Assembly: GCA_018268085.1 (NCBI GenBank)
Contig: JAFDXE010000006.1
Location: 99,663 to 163,662, forward strand
DNA from: Bacteroidota bacterium
Lineage (GTDB): Bacteria; Bacteroidota; Bacteroidia; Chitinophagales; Chitinophagaceae
Length of the DNA: 64,000 nt
Direction: 5' to 3'
In this document: positions 29,007 to 37,067 of the stretch, one piece after another
How positions within the stretch are numbered: the stretch's first letter is position 1
How the letters are laid out: each line of letters starts with the position of its first letter
Notes under the pieces: model-generated
Database searches by the model: none
What the model was told of the DNA's origin: nothing
The model's input: only the letters and a program-made list of their open reading frames with translations
Translations under genes and position numbers: made by a program

Positions 29007-29036
29007 ATTTCTAATTATTTTGATCTGTTTGATTAA

Positions 29037-31646
29037 CTATCTTAAAATGGTCAGATCGGTTCTTTCCGTTTTAACCCTTCCACTGAGGAACGTGTATTCC
29101 ACAACTGCATAGTAGGTTCCATCGGGCAATTCCTTTCCTTTATATTTTCCGTCCCAGGTGTTCCGGTAATTTTCTGACTCATACACTTTGGATCCATACC
29201 GGTTGAAAACATGCACAGCAACATTTTTAAGACAGGAAAAATCATCATAAACCCACCAGCGATCATTAATTCCATCACCATTGGGCGTGAAGGCATTTCT
29301 TAATTTAATACAGCTTGGCAGAATTTTCACAATCAATTCATCTGATGCTGAGCATCCCGAAGTATTTGTAACCGTGATGCTATAAGTTATGGTGCCTGTT
29401 GTTTGCAAAGGAGAAATTACCGGGTTGAGTACATTCGTTGCACTTAATCCCTCTGATGCCGTCCACAAAACCGTTGAGATATCAGGATTCGCTCCACTTA
29501 CCACAACATGTGCCTGGGCAGCACCTCCTGCATCGATATTCAACGGGCCACCGGCATCTATCGTAAGGCTTTTATCAACTTCAATCTTTACTGTTTTTAC
29601 AGCCTGGCAGGCACCCAGCACAGCCGTTACGGTATAAGTGATACTACCTAAAGGAATGGCAACTGTACTTGCGCTATTTGGCGTAGAAAGCCAGGTAGTT
29701 GGTGTCCAGGTATAGGAAGTTGCAGTTCCTGAAGCTACCAATGTAACCGGCTGGCCTGAACAAATAGTTGTATCCGGCCCGGCAATTATAGCAAGATCAT
29801 TTACCACAGGCACTACAACTCCGTTAAATACAGCAGTACAGTTGTTTGCGTCATGAATGGTAATGTTGTATGTATTTTCAGGAACAGTAAATATATTTCC
29901 ACCCTGGAAAGTAGAACCATCAATTGAATACTGGTAGGCCGGCAATCCGCCACTAGCCGTAACAGTTATACTGCCGGTTGTATTCACACAGGAACCTCCC
30001 ACCACTGCAGCATTTGTAATTTCGAGATTCGGATAAGCCTGGATAATATGTACAGGCAGGCTGTCTTCGCAACCTGTTGCATCAGTAACATGAACCATAT
30101 AATTGCCCACAGGAAGATTGGTAAATGTACCTGAGGGTTGTGTGGGCAGATTATCGATTGAATATACGGTGGTTGCTGCCTCCCATTCAGGCCCGGCCGA
30201 AACACTGATTTGACCTGTTGTTCCGTTCTGACAATTTACATTCACCTGGTTATTAAACTCAAGTTCCTTCCATTGTATTAAAACAGAATCTCTCCCATTA
30301 CAGGAACCGGTGGTTGATGTACAGTAGTAAGTTGTAAGACTTTGAAGTGGAGTGGCTACCGGATTATTTACCGTGTAGTTGTCGAGCCCCGGAATATTGT
30401 CCCACTGGAATGTACTCCAGGATTGGTTGGCAGAGAGTTGAACAGAACCATCTTTACAGATATTGGCTACATGTGGTAAAACGGTTAGCGTGTCATAATC
30501 TCTTAATTGAATGATAGCACTGTCTGTAGCTACGGAAGTACAACCGGCACTAACAGAAATCTTTATTGTTTCAATTCCTTCAGGAATATTATCAATTGTT
30601 GGAATAATCGGTATGGTAACCATTGAATCATTGGCAGGAATGGTAACAATAGCGGGAAGTGTTTGCATATCTACACCATTTGTTGCAGAGCTACCGCTAT
30701 AATTAATCGCAACCTGCAATGGATAATTGGGTGCACCAGGTCTTTTAATGGAAAAGGATCCGGTGATACAGCCTTCAACAATGTAGCTGTTATTCAAATT
30801 GTCTGTTTGAGTATTATTAATCAGTCGAACAATATTGGAAGTAAGACTCTTTGCCTCAAGAAATACGCCTGTATCCAAGGCATCGTCCTGGAAGTCGGCA
30901 ACAACCAGTTTCAGGTGGTAAACCTGGCAGGGTATCACTGCGTGTATGGCTGTAAACACAGAAGTATGACCATCATGTGTAAAATACCTGTTGGAGGTAT
31001 TGTCGATGTAATACGCCGTATTATTAGGACAATTTGCCGGAAGTTCAGTTACATTATTTACATTGAAGATGGACACAGGTGTGTTGGTTCCGGGAATCAG
31101 GGCTATATTGGGTGAACCTGTAATGCCGGGACCTGAAAGAAAAAATCCGAACGCGTCATTATACGTGCAAACATAGCCGGGATAATATTCTTCAGAAGAG
31201 AATACATACCTGAATTTGATCGTATCTCCTGAAGGAATGAAATCGAATTCTAAAACACAGGCGTCATTCAGATCTGAAACATCGGCCCCGATTTCATTGG
31301 CAAGTTGTGCGTCGCCGGGCAGGTTCCATAAATTGCTTGCAGTAACATCTTCCGCCAGATCTATACCGTTACCATCTACACCAAACTGATCCAGCGTTGT
31401 CGTTTTTGCTCTGCCGTTAGTAATAACAATGCCGCTATCAAGATTAATATTCGTTAACCCACCGAGGTTTTTAAATTTTCCGGCCATTAGGGAGTTACCG
31501 GTGAAAGATACATTGCTGATGGTTACGCCATCGCCAACGAGTTTTTGAACCAGGGCTGTAGCACTCGGCTCATCCGTAATAATCAATTGGGCATTGGCTA
31601 CAACTGCAAACAGCAGTGTACTAAATAGAAGGGATAAACGCTTCAT
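29037..31646 (-). CDS. CHU_C surface protein, tandem paralog
   Basis: An 869-residue paralog of the neighbour. Signal peptide MKRLSLLFSTLLFAVVANAQ, then an almost parallel choice-of-anchor L domain (ITDEPSATALVQKLVGDG, FRYVFSSEEYYPGYVC), Calx-beta-like unit (NIPEGIETIKISV), SprB-type repeat (GGLPAYQYSIDGS), Ig-like unit (GPDTTICSGQP) and CHU_C (NAFTPNGDGINDRWWV, FNRYGSKVYES). It has fewer Ig-like units before CHU_C than its neighbour, and the CHU_C domains themselves differ strongly, while the N-terminal two thirds match almost collinearly. Predicted to be secreted through T9SS and displayed on the surface. Confidence 0.92.
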   Translation of the reverse strand: MKRLSLLFSTLLFAVVANAQLIITDEPSATALVQKLVGDGVTISNVSFTGNSLMAGKFKNLGGLTNINLDSGIVITNGRAKTTTLDQFGVDGNGIDLAEDVTASNLWNLPGDAQLANEIGADVSDLNDACVLEFDFIPSGDTIKFRYVFSSEEYYPGYVCTYNDAFGFFLSGPGITGSPNIALIPGTNTPVSIFNVNNVTELPANCPNNTAYYIDNTSNRYFTHDGHTSVFTAIHAVIPCQVYHLKLVVADFQDDALDTGVFLEAKSLTSNIVRLINNTQTDNLNNSYIVEGCITGSFSIKRPGAPNYPLQVAINYSGSSATNGVDMQTLPAIVTIPANDSMVTIPIIPTIDNIPEGIETIKISVSAGCTSVATDSAIIQLRDYDTLTVLPHVANICKDGSVQLSANQSWSTFQWDNIPGLDNYTVNNPVATPLQSLTTYYCTSTTGSCNGRDSVLIQWKELEFNNQVNVNCQNGTTGQISVSAGPEWEAATTVYSIDNLPTQPSGTFTNLPVGNYMVHVTDATGCEDSLPVHIIQAYPNLEITNAAVVGGSCVNTTGSITVTASGGLPAYQYSIDGSTFQGGNIFTVPENTYNITIHDANNCTAVFNGVVVPVVNDLAIIAGPDTTICSGQPVTLVASGTATSYTWTPTTWLSTPNSASTVAIPLGSITYTVTAVLGACQAVKTVKIEVDKSLTIDAGGPLNIDAGGAAQAHVVVSGANPDISTVLWTASEGLSATNVLNPVISPLQTTGTITYSITVTNTSGCSASDELIVKILPSCIKLRNAFTPNGDGINDRWWVYDDFSCLKNVAVHVFNRYGSKVYESENYRNTWDGKYKGKELPDGTYYAVVEYTFLSGRVKTERTDLTILR

Positions 31647-31727
31647 GTGTAAAGAATAAGCAGTTAAAGTTTAGTTGAATGTAGTCTCGGGGGGAGCAAC
31701 AAGGTAATAATAATTATTTATAATACA

Positions 31728-31756
31728 AAAGCCCCGGCTTAAAAAACCGGGGCTTT
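31728..31756. terminator. Terminator downstream of mdh
   Basis: AAAGCCCCGG (31728-31737) pairs perfectly with CCGGGGCTTT (31747-31756) around a nine-base A-rich loop. It lies 22 bases after the mdh stop on the minus strand. Confidence 0.85.
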
Positions 31757-31778
31757 ACTATAATATAATTTTAAATAC

Positions 31779-32714
31779 TTAGATCGTAAGTGTGCTCAAC
31801 ACGCTGTTCATATTACGAACGGCTTCGGCACTTTTTACCATGGCTGCTTTTTCATCATCATTCAGCGCATAGTCTACAATTTTTTCCCATCCATTTTTTC
31901 CGATGATAACCGGAACGCCGATGCAGATATCGTTCAAACCATATTCACCATCGAGGTAAACACAGCAAGGCATTAGTTTCTTTTCATCTCTAACAATCGC
32001 TTCAACCAATGCAGCTCCGGCTGCTCCTGGCGCATACCATGCACTGGTTCCCAGTAAACCGGTAAGGGTAGCACCTCCAACCATTGTATCAGCCGCAACT
32101 TTTTTCAAAGATGCTTCATCCAGGTAATTTGATGCAGGCGTACCGCAATAAGTTGCCAGTCTTGTTAAAGGGATCATTGTTGTATCTCCATGTCCGCCCA
32201 CTACTGTTGCCTGCAGATCATTAGGCGAGCAATGTATCGCCTGGCTGAGGTAATACCGGAAACGGGCACTATCTAATATTCCTCCCATTCCAATGATCCT
32301 GTTTTTCGGTAAGCCACTCGATTTCAAAGCGAGGTAAGTCATGGTATCCATAGGGTTGCTGATCACGATGATGATTGCATCCGGCGAATACTTCAATAAA
32401 TTCTGAGTAACTGTTTTTACAATGCCGGCGTTGATCCCGATCAATTCTTCACGTGTCATGCCTGGTTTACGCGGAATTCCGGATGTAATAACCGCCACCG
32501 AACTGCCCGCAGTTTTAGCATAATCATTTGTACTGCCGATGATTTTGGTATCAAAACCTTCAATTTGTGCCGTCTGCATAAGGTCCATTGCCTTACCTTC
32601 TGCCACGCCTTCTTTGATGTCTACCAATACTAGTTCATCGCAAAGCTGTTTACGGGCGATATTGTCGGCACAAGTGGCTCCTACCGCTCCTGCACCTACT
32701 ACAGTTACTTTCAT
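31779..32714 (-). CDS. mdh: Malate dehydrogenase (LDH-like type)
   Basis: A 311-residue NAD-dependent malate dehydrogenase of the LDH-like (type 3) group. It interconverts malate and oxaloacetate. Motifs: VVGAGAVGATCADNIA, the acidic strand end LVLVDIKEG expected for NAD binding, SNPMDTMTYLALK and catalytic VGGHGDTTMIPL. Substrate-loop and catalytic arginine positions (GIPRKPGMTREEL and ILDSARFRYYL) fit malate rather than lactate. Monocistronic. A -7-like TACATTTG lies on the minus strand at plus coordinates 32753-32760. Confidence 0.96.
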   Translation of the reverse strand: MKVTVVGAGAVGATCADNIARKQLCDELVLVDIKEGVAEGKAMDLMQTAQIEGFDTKIIGSTNDYAKTAGSSVAVITSGIPRKPGMTREELIGINAGIVKTVTQNLLKYSPDAIIIVISNPMDTMTYLALKSSGLPKNRIIGMGGILDSARFRYYLSQAIHCSPNDLQATVVGGHGDTTMIPLTRLATYCGTPASNYLDEASLKKVAADTMVGGATLTGLLGTSAWYAPGAAGAALVEAIVRDEKKLMPCCVYLDGEYGLNDICIGVPVIIGKNGWEKIVDYALNDDEKAAMVKSAEAVRNMNSVLSTLTI

Positions 32715-32913
32715 AATATCTTATTTATTTGGGTTGAATAATGTTTGCGGCGCAAATGTAAATGTTTCATCAATACAGCATAAAAAATAAAACATGATTG
32801 ACGTTGTTAATCTTACCGCAAATATTTCTTATCTTGCCTTCCCTTATCTCATTTAACTATAAGATATGATTGAGTTGGTTAGTTTTGCCAAAACCGCAAA
32901 ATCTAACTTTTCA

Positions 32914-33513
32914 ATGAAATTCACCAGAATGGTTGCACTGTTTTTATTGGTGCACGCCGTATCCTTTGCGACTCCAATTTCACCAAACCTGACTGCGGTT
33001 TTCGACCAGGAAAAGACTGTAATAAAATTAAAATGGCAGACCAACGATCCTGCTGTTAACAGTTATGTACTGCAAAAAAGTACGGATAACAATCGCTGGA
33101 CCGACCTTTTTACACTTTCCCTTTCTGATTTCACCGAAACTACTGTAGCGTCCTTCACCGACCGGTTCCCGGATAATACAAAGAATTTTTATCGGCTTAA
33201 AATGATTAAGCAACATGTTGTAGAATTCAGCACGGCTATTACGCTGATCATGGGGCAGTCAACAGGAAGCTGGATCATTTTCCCCGTTCCCGTAAAAGAG
33301 GTATTGAACCTTCAATATACCGGTAGTGAAAACATCACCAGTGCCATCAGCATTTTCATACAGAATTCGAATGGGAAAATTTTAAACCGGTTCAGGTCTT
33401 CCTCAATAAACAGGATCATACAGGTGCCTGTTGCCAACCTCGGTAAAGGAATTTATGATGTAAGAATAATGATTCAGGACCGAATCGTATGGAATCAGCG
33501 TTTCATCAAGTAG
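32914..33513 (+). CDS. Small secreted protein, FN3-like plus T9SS-like C-terminus
   Basis: A 199-residue exported protein. The start at 32914 gives a signal peptide (MKFTRMVALFLLVHAVSFAT). The next ~90 residues look like a fibronectin-type III fold (VIKLKWQTNDPAVNSYVLQKS, FYRLKMIK). The last ~80 resemble a type A T9SS sorting domain: WIIFPVPVKEVLNLQYTG in place of the usual YPNP motif, then GKGIYDVRIMIQDRIVWNQRFIK-like strands. The YPNP motif is degenerate (FPVP), so T9SS targeting is probable, not certain. Convergent with a thioredoxin-fold gene 30 bases away. Confidence 0.75.
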   Translation: MKFTRMVALFLLVHAVSFATPISPNLTAVFDQEKTVIKLKWQTNDPAVNSYVLQKSTDNNRWTDLFTLSLSDFTETTVASFTDRFPDNTKNFYRLKMIKQHVVEFSTAITLIMGQSTGSWIIFPVPVKEVLNLQYTGSENITSAISIFIQNSNGKILNRFRSSSINRIIQVPVANLGKGIYDVRIMIQDRIVWNQRFIK

Positions 33514-33543
33514 TTGATGCTAACACCCGCTGTTACTTCGGAA

Positions 33544-34044
33544 TTACTTCAGCCTTTTTGCAATAATTTCCAGTAAAATCTCGCCTGAATATTTCTCTAC
33601 GTACTTACCATTGGAATCATAAATAATAAGTGTGGGGAAAGTGCGGGCCTTGTAATACAACCCCAAAGTATAATTGGCATCTCTACCCATTGTGATAGAT
33701 GGGTAATTTGCTATTTTATTGTCGTCATAAAATTTCTTCACCAGGTCATAATTTAAAGCTGAAGCCATCACAATTTGCGCTTTTTTAACCAGGTCATAAT
33801 TGGCCAGTAATTCCTTTGTAAAATGTTTACAATGCTCACAATCCGGACTGAACAGGATGATCATCACCGGCTGGTGTTTTTTAAAAGAGTGATTGTTGAA
33901 TGCAGTACTATCGGGGGCTACCATCAGGGTAAAATCCGGGATGGTTTGCAAACGCATATTCGATGGAAGAGTATCGTTCCCGGCCTGCGCATTGGAAAAA
34001 TGAAACCCAATCAATAATAATGATGCTATAACTATTTGTTTCAC
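33544..34044 (-). CDS. Thioredoxin-fold exported redox protein
   Basis: A 166-residue exported thioredoxin-like protein. Signal peptide MKQIVIASLLLIGFHFSNAQ; active-site CEHC in LFSPDCEHCKHFTKEL near residue 70; cis-proline strand FPTLIIYDSNG. This fits the TlpA/redoxin group, which reduces or shuffles disulfides in the periplasm. The CxHC-type motif differs from the usual CPPC of TlpA, which may shift its redox potential. Partner unknown. Confidence 0.85.
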   Translation of the reverse strand: MKQIVIASLLLIGFHFSNAQAGNDTLPSNMRLQTIPDFTLMVAPDSTAFNNHSFKKHQPVMIILFSPDCEHCKHFTKELLANYDLVKKAQIVMASALNYDLVKKFYDDNKIANYPSITMGRDANYTLGLYYKARTFPTLIIYDSNGKYVEKYSGEILLEIIAKRLK

Positions 34045-34120
34045 TGTAATTTTTTTTATAAAACTAATCAGATTCTTTTATTCGTTCAATAATCCTCCTT
34101 TAAAAAGATGTAAACTTTAA

Positions 34121-34151
34121 TTTTAAAACTCGGGCAGGATTGCTACTTTTG
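34121..34151 (+). promoter_or_regulatory. Candidate promoter of efp
   Basis: TTTT at 34121-34124 is followed after 19 bases by TACTTTTG at 34144-34151. The -7 box is a perfect TAnnTTTG; the -33 box has one mismatch. It lies 36 bases before the efp ATG. Confidence 0.55.
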
Positions 34152-34186
34152 CTGCCTGATTAAAAATTAAGTAAACATACGTTTTT

Positions 34187-34750
34187 ATGGCAACTACAGC
34201 AGATATGCGCTCAGGGCTGATTTTAAAAATAGACAACAGCCTGTACACAGTAATAGAATTCGGACAAAATAAAACCGCACGTGCAGCAGCTAAGGTATGG
34301 GCCAAACTGAAAGGCGTGGATAACAGCCGTACCATTGAAGTAACCTGGAACAGTGGTGAAACCATCTTCCCGGTAAGAGTTGAAAAAAAGGCATACCAGT
34401 TTTTATATAAAGACGATACCGGTTATAGTTTCATGGATAATGAAACCTTTGAACAGATTACCGTTCCTGAAGAAATGATAGATGCACCTAAATTCCTTAA
34501 AGAAGGACAGGAAGTTTCTGTGTTAATCAATGGCGAAACCGACCAGCCAATGGGTATTGAATTACCCGATAAAATCGTGGTACTCGTTACCTACAGTGAA
34601 CCAGGTATGAAAGGCGACACTGCTACCAGAACATTAAAACCGGCAACTGTTGAAACCGGTGCTACGGTGAATGTTCCCCTGTTTGTAAATGAAGGAGAAT
34701 TAATCCGTATCAATACAAAAACGGGTGATTACGTTGAAAGAGTTAAATAA
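34187..34750 (+). CDS. efp: Elongation factor P with Arg32 loop
   Basis: A 187-residue, full-length EF-P with three beta domains. EF-P relieves ribosome stalling at polyproline. The tip of domain I reads QNKTARAAAKVWAKLKG. Residue 32 is arginine where the E. coli type has VKPGKG with modifiable Lys34. The N-K-T/S-A/G-R-x-A-A pattern matches EF-Ps that EarP rhamnosylates on Arg32. No earP, epmA or ymfI gene is nearby. The C-terminal GDTATRTLKPATVETG and RINTKTGDYVERVK are standard. It has its own promoter and terminator and lies upstream of accB-accC. Confidence 0.95.
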   Translation: MATTADMRSGLILKIDNSLYTVIEFGQNKTARAAAKVWAKLKGVDNSRTIEVTWNSGETIFPVRVEKKAYQFLYKDDTGYSFMDNETFEQITVPEEMIDAPKFLKEGQEVSVLINGETDQPMGIELPDKIVVLVTYSEPGMKGDTATRTLKPATVETGATVNVPLFVNEGELIRINTKTGDYVERVK

Positions 34751-34791
34751 ATGCCCTGGCTTTTAAGCCAAAGATATATTTTAGTGGAAGG

Positions 34792-34820
34792 GAAGCCGGC
34801 TTAGGTCGGCTTCTTTTTTT
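34792..34820 (+). terminator. Terminator after efp
   Basis: GAAGCCG (34792-34798) pairs with CGGCTTC (34807-34813) and is followed by seven T. It separates efp from accB. Confidence 0.8.
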
Positions 34821-34985
34821 ATTAAAAAATGGCTTTTTTAGCGAGTTTTTCCCATTTTTTTGATGTTTTTGAGGCATTTTCAAAGGTTTTTCTATAATCT
34901 ACCAATTCAAATTTTGTTAATTTGAACAATCATTTCCTATCTTAGCTGCCCGTTTCTGTTTCCTTTAACCATTCAACAAAATAAT

Positions 34986-35471
34986 ATGGACATCAAACAA
35001 ATTCAAGAGCTTGTTAAACTCATTAATAAAACCTCTATCGGGGAAATCACCATTGAAGAAGACGGAAGAAAGATTACCATTAAACAAAAGAAAGATCCTG
35101 TTCAAAATATAAGCGTTGCCGCATCGGCTGCACCGGCAATGGCTATGCCTGCACCGGTTAGCGCACCTGCCCAGGCGTCGTCACCTGCTGCACCCGCAGC
35201 ACCAAAAGCGGATACTGCCAAACAGGATAACCTGGTTACCATTAAAAGCCCGATGATCGGTACATTCTATCGCCAATCCGGACCGGGAAAACCGATTTTT
35301 GTAAACGTAGGTGATGAAGTAGCCCCTGGTAAAGTTGTTTGCATCATTGAAGCCATGAAACTATTCAATGAAATAGAAAGCGAGGTAAAAGGCACCATCG
35401 TAAAAGTGTTGGTGGAAGATGCAAGTCCGGTTGAATACGACCAGCCATTATTCCTGGTTCAGCCTGCATAA
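34986..35471 (+). CDS. accB: Acetyl-CoA carboxylase biotin carboxyl carrier
   Basis: A 161-residue BCCP. The N-terminal ~40 residues (MDIKQIQELVKLINKTSIGEI) are followed by an Ala/Pro-rich flexible linker (residues ~45-80) and a C-terminal biotinyl domain with the biotin-lysine motif IIEAMKLFNEIE. It carries CO2 between biotin carboxylase and carboxyltransferase in fatty-acid synthesis. accC follows about 60 bases downstream, the usual pairing. Confidence 0.96.
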   Translation: MDIKQIQELVKLINKTSIGEITIEEDGRKITIKQKKDPVQNISVAASAAPAMAMPAPVSAPAQASSPAAPAAPKADTAKQDNLVTIKSPMIGTFYRQSGPGKPIFVNVGDEVAPGKVVCIIEAMKLFNEIESEVKGTIVKVLVEDASPVEYDQPLFLVQPA

Positions 35472-35532
35472 AATTCAAATCCAAAAGGTTTTCCAATTTT
35501 ACTTTTTCATTGTTCATTCTTAATTGACAAAC

Positions 35533-36870
35533 GTGTTTAAAAAGATACTAATTGCCAACCGCGGGGAAATTGCGCTTAGAGTAATTCGCACCTGCAGGGA
35601 AATGGGAATAAAAACGGTGGCTGTTTATTCAACTGCGGATAAAGACAGCCTTCATGTAAAATTTGCCGATGAAGCGGTATGTATCGGTAAGCCCGCAAGC
35701 GCCGATAGCTACCTCAACATACCGCACATCATGGCAGCGGCCGAAATTACCAATGCCGATGGCATTCACCCTGGTTATGGCTTTCTTGCAGAAAATGCAA
35801 GGTTTGCCAAAATATGTGGTGAACACGGCATCAAATTCATCGGTCCCACTCCAGATATGATCAATGCTATGGGTGATAAAGTAACAGCCAAAGACACCAT
35901 GATCAAAGCAGGCGTGCCTGTTGTTCCCGGAGTGGAAGGCTTGTTGCAAAGTGTTGAACATGCAAAAAAATCTGCTAAAGAAATCGGGTATCCGGTTATT
36001 TTAAAAGCAACTGCAGGCGGTGGGGGAAAAGGAATGCGTGTGGTATGGGAAGAAAGTGAACTGGAGCGCAACTACGAAATGGCAAAGGTGGAAGCAGGAG
36101 CTGCATTTAAAAATGACGGTATCTACATGGAAAAATTCGTGGAAGAACCCCGCCATATAGAAATTCAAATTGCCGGCGACCAATACGGAAACGCCTGTCA
36201 CCTGAGTGAGAGGGATTGTTCCATTCAAAGACGCCATCAAAAACTGGTAGAAGAATCGCCTTCGCCTTTTATGACAGATGAGCTTAGGGAGAAAATGGGT
36301 GCAGCAGCCATCAAAGCAGCACAGGCTATCAATTATGAAAGTGTTGGAACCATCGAGTTCCTCGTAGATAAACATCGCAATTTCTATTTCATGGAAATGA
36401 ATACCCGTATACAGGTAGAACATTGCGTAACAGAAGAGGTTATCAATTATGACCTCATCAAAGAACAGATCAAAATCGCCATGGGGGAAAAAATTGTGGG
36501 CAAAGCTTATTTCCCGCAAATGCACGCCATCGAATGCCGCATCAATGCGGAAGATCCGTTTAACGACTTCAGGCCGTCTCCGGGAAAAATAACTGTATTG
36601 CACCAACCTGGCGGACATGGTGTGCGGGTAGACAGCCACGTGTATGCAGGTTATGTGATTCCACCCTATTACGATAGCATGATTGGAAAATTAATTTCTG
36701 TTGCGCAAACACGTGAGGAAGCAATCAACACCATGAGCAGGGCATTGAGCGAATATGTAATAGAAGGAGTAAAAACAACGATCCCCTTTCACCAGCAATT
36801 GATGAAAGACGAAAATTTCAGGGCCGGAAATTTCACAACTAAATTCCTGGAGACATTCAAAATGCAATAA
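35533..36870 (+). CDS. accC: Acetyl-CoA carboxylase biotin carboxylase
   Basis: A biotin carboxylase of about 445 residues that carboxylates biotin on AccB with ATP and bicarbonate. Motifs: [46 protein letters not shown] and [16 protein letters not shown]. No ATG is available at the N-terminus. The best start is GTG at 35533 (giving [14 protein letters not shown]); TTG at 35524, three codons upstream, is the alternative. A hairpin terminator follows. Confidence 0.95.
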   Translation: MFKKILIANRGEIALRVIRTCREMGIKTVAVYSTADKDSLHVKFADEAVCIGKPASADSYLNIPHIMAAAEITNADGIHPGYGFLAENARFAKICGEHGIKFIGPTPDMINAMGDKVTAKDTMIKAGVPVVPGVEGLLQSVEHAKKSAKEIGYPVILKATAGGGGKGMRVVWEESELERNYEMAKVEAGAAFKNDGIYMEKFVEEPRHIEIQIAGDQYGNACHLSERDCSIQRRHQKLVEESPSPFMTDELREKMGAAAIKAAQAINYESVGTIEFLVDKHRNFYFMEMNTRIQVEHCVTEEVINYDLIKEQIKIAMGEKIVGKAYFPQMHAIECRINAEDPFNDFRPSPGKITVLHQPGGHGVRVDSHVYAGYVIPPYYDSMIGKLISVAQTREEAINTMSRALSEYVIEGVKTTIPFHQQLMKDENFRAGNFTTKFLETFKMQ

Positions 36871-36873
36871 AAT

Positions 36874-36909
36874 AAAAAGCTGGTAGCATAGAAATACCAG
36901 CTTTTTTTT
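36874..36909 (+). terminator. Terminator after accC
   Basis: AAAAAGCTGGTA (36874-36885) pairs with TACCAGCTTTTT (36895-36906) around a nine-base loop, ending in eight T. It closes the accB-accC unit. Confidence 0.88.
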
Positions 36910-37067
36910 AAATAAATGTTTATACCAACATTGGAAATTAATTCAACCTCGTTGCCCGCCAGCCCTTTCAGGTGGTGTTACTCACTTGTAAAAAATACAA
37001 CGGTTTAGCTTTTGCTGAACAACTATCAAGGCAACATCGTTGATACTATTATGAACCAACCTGCTCA

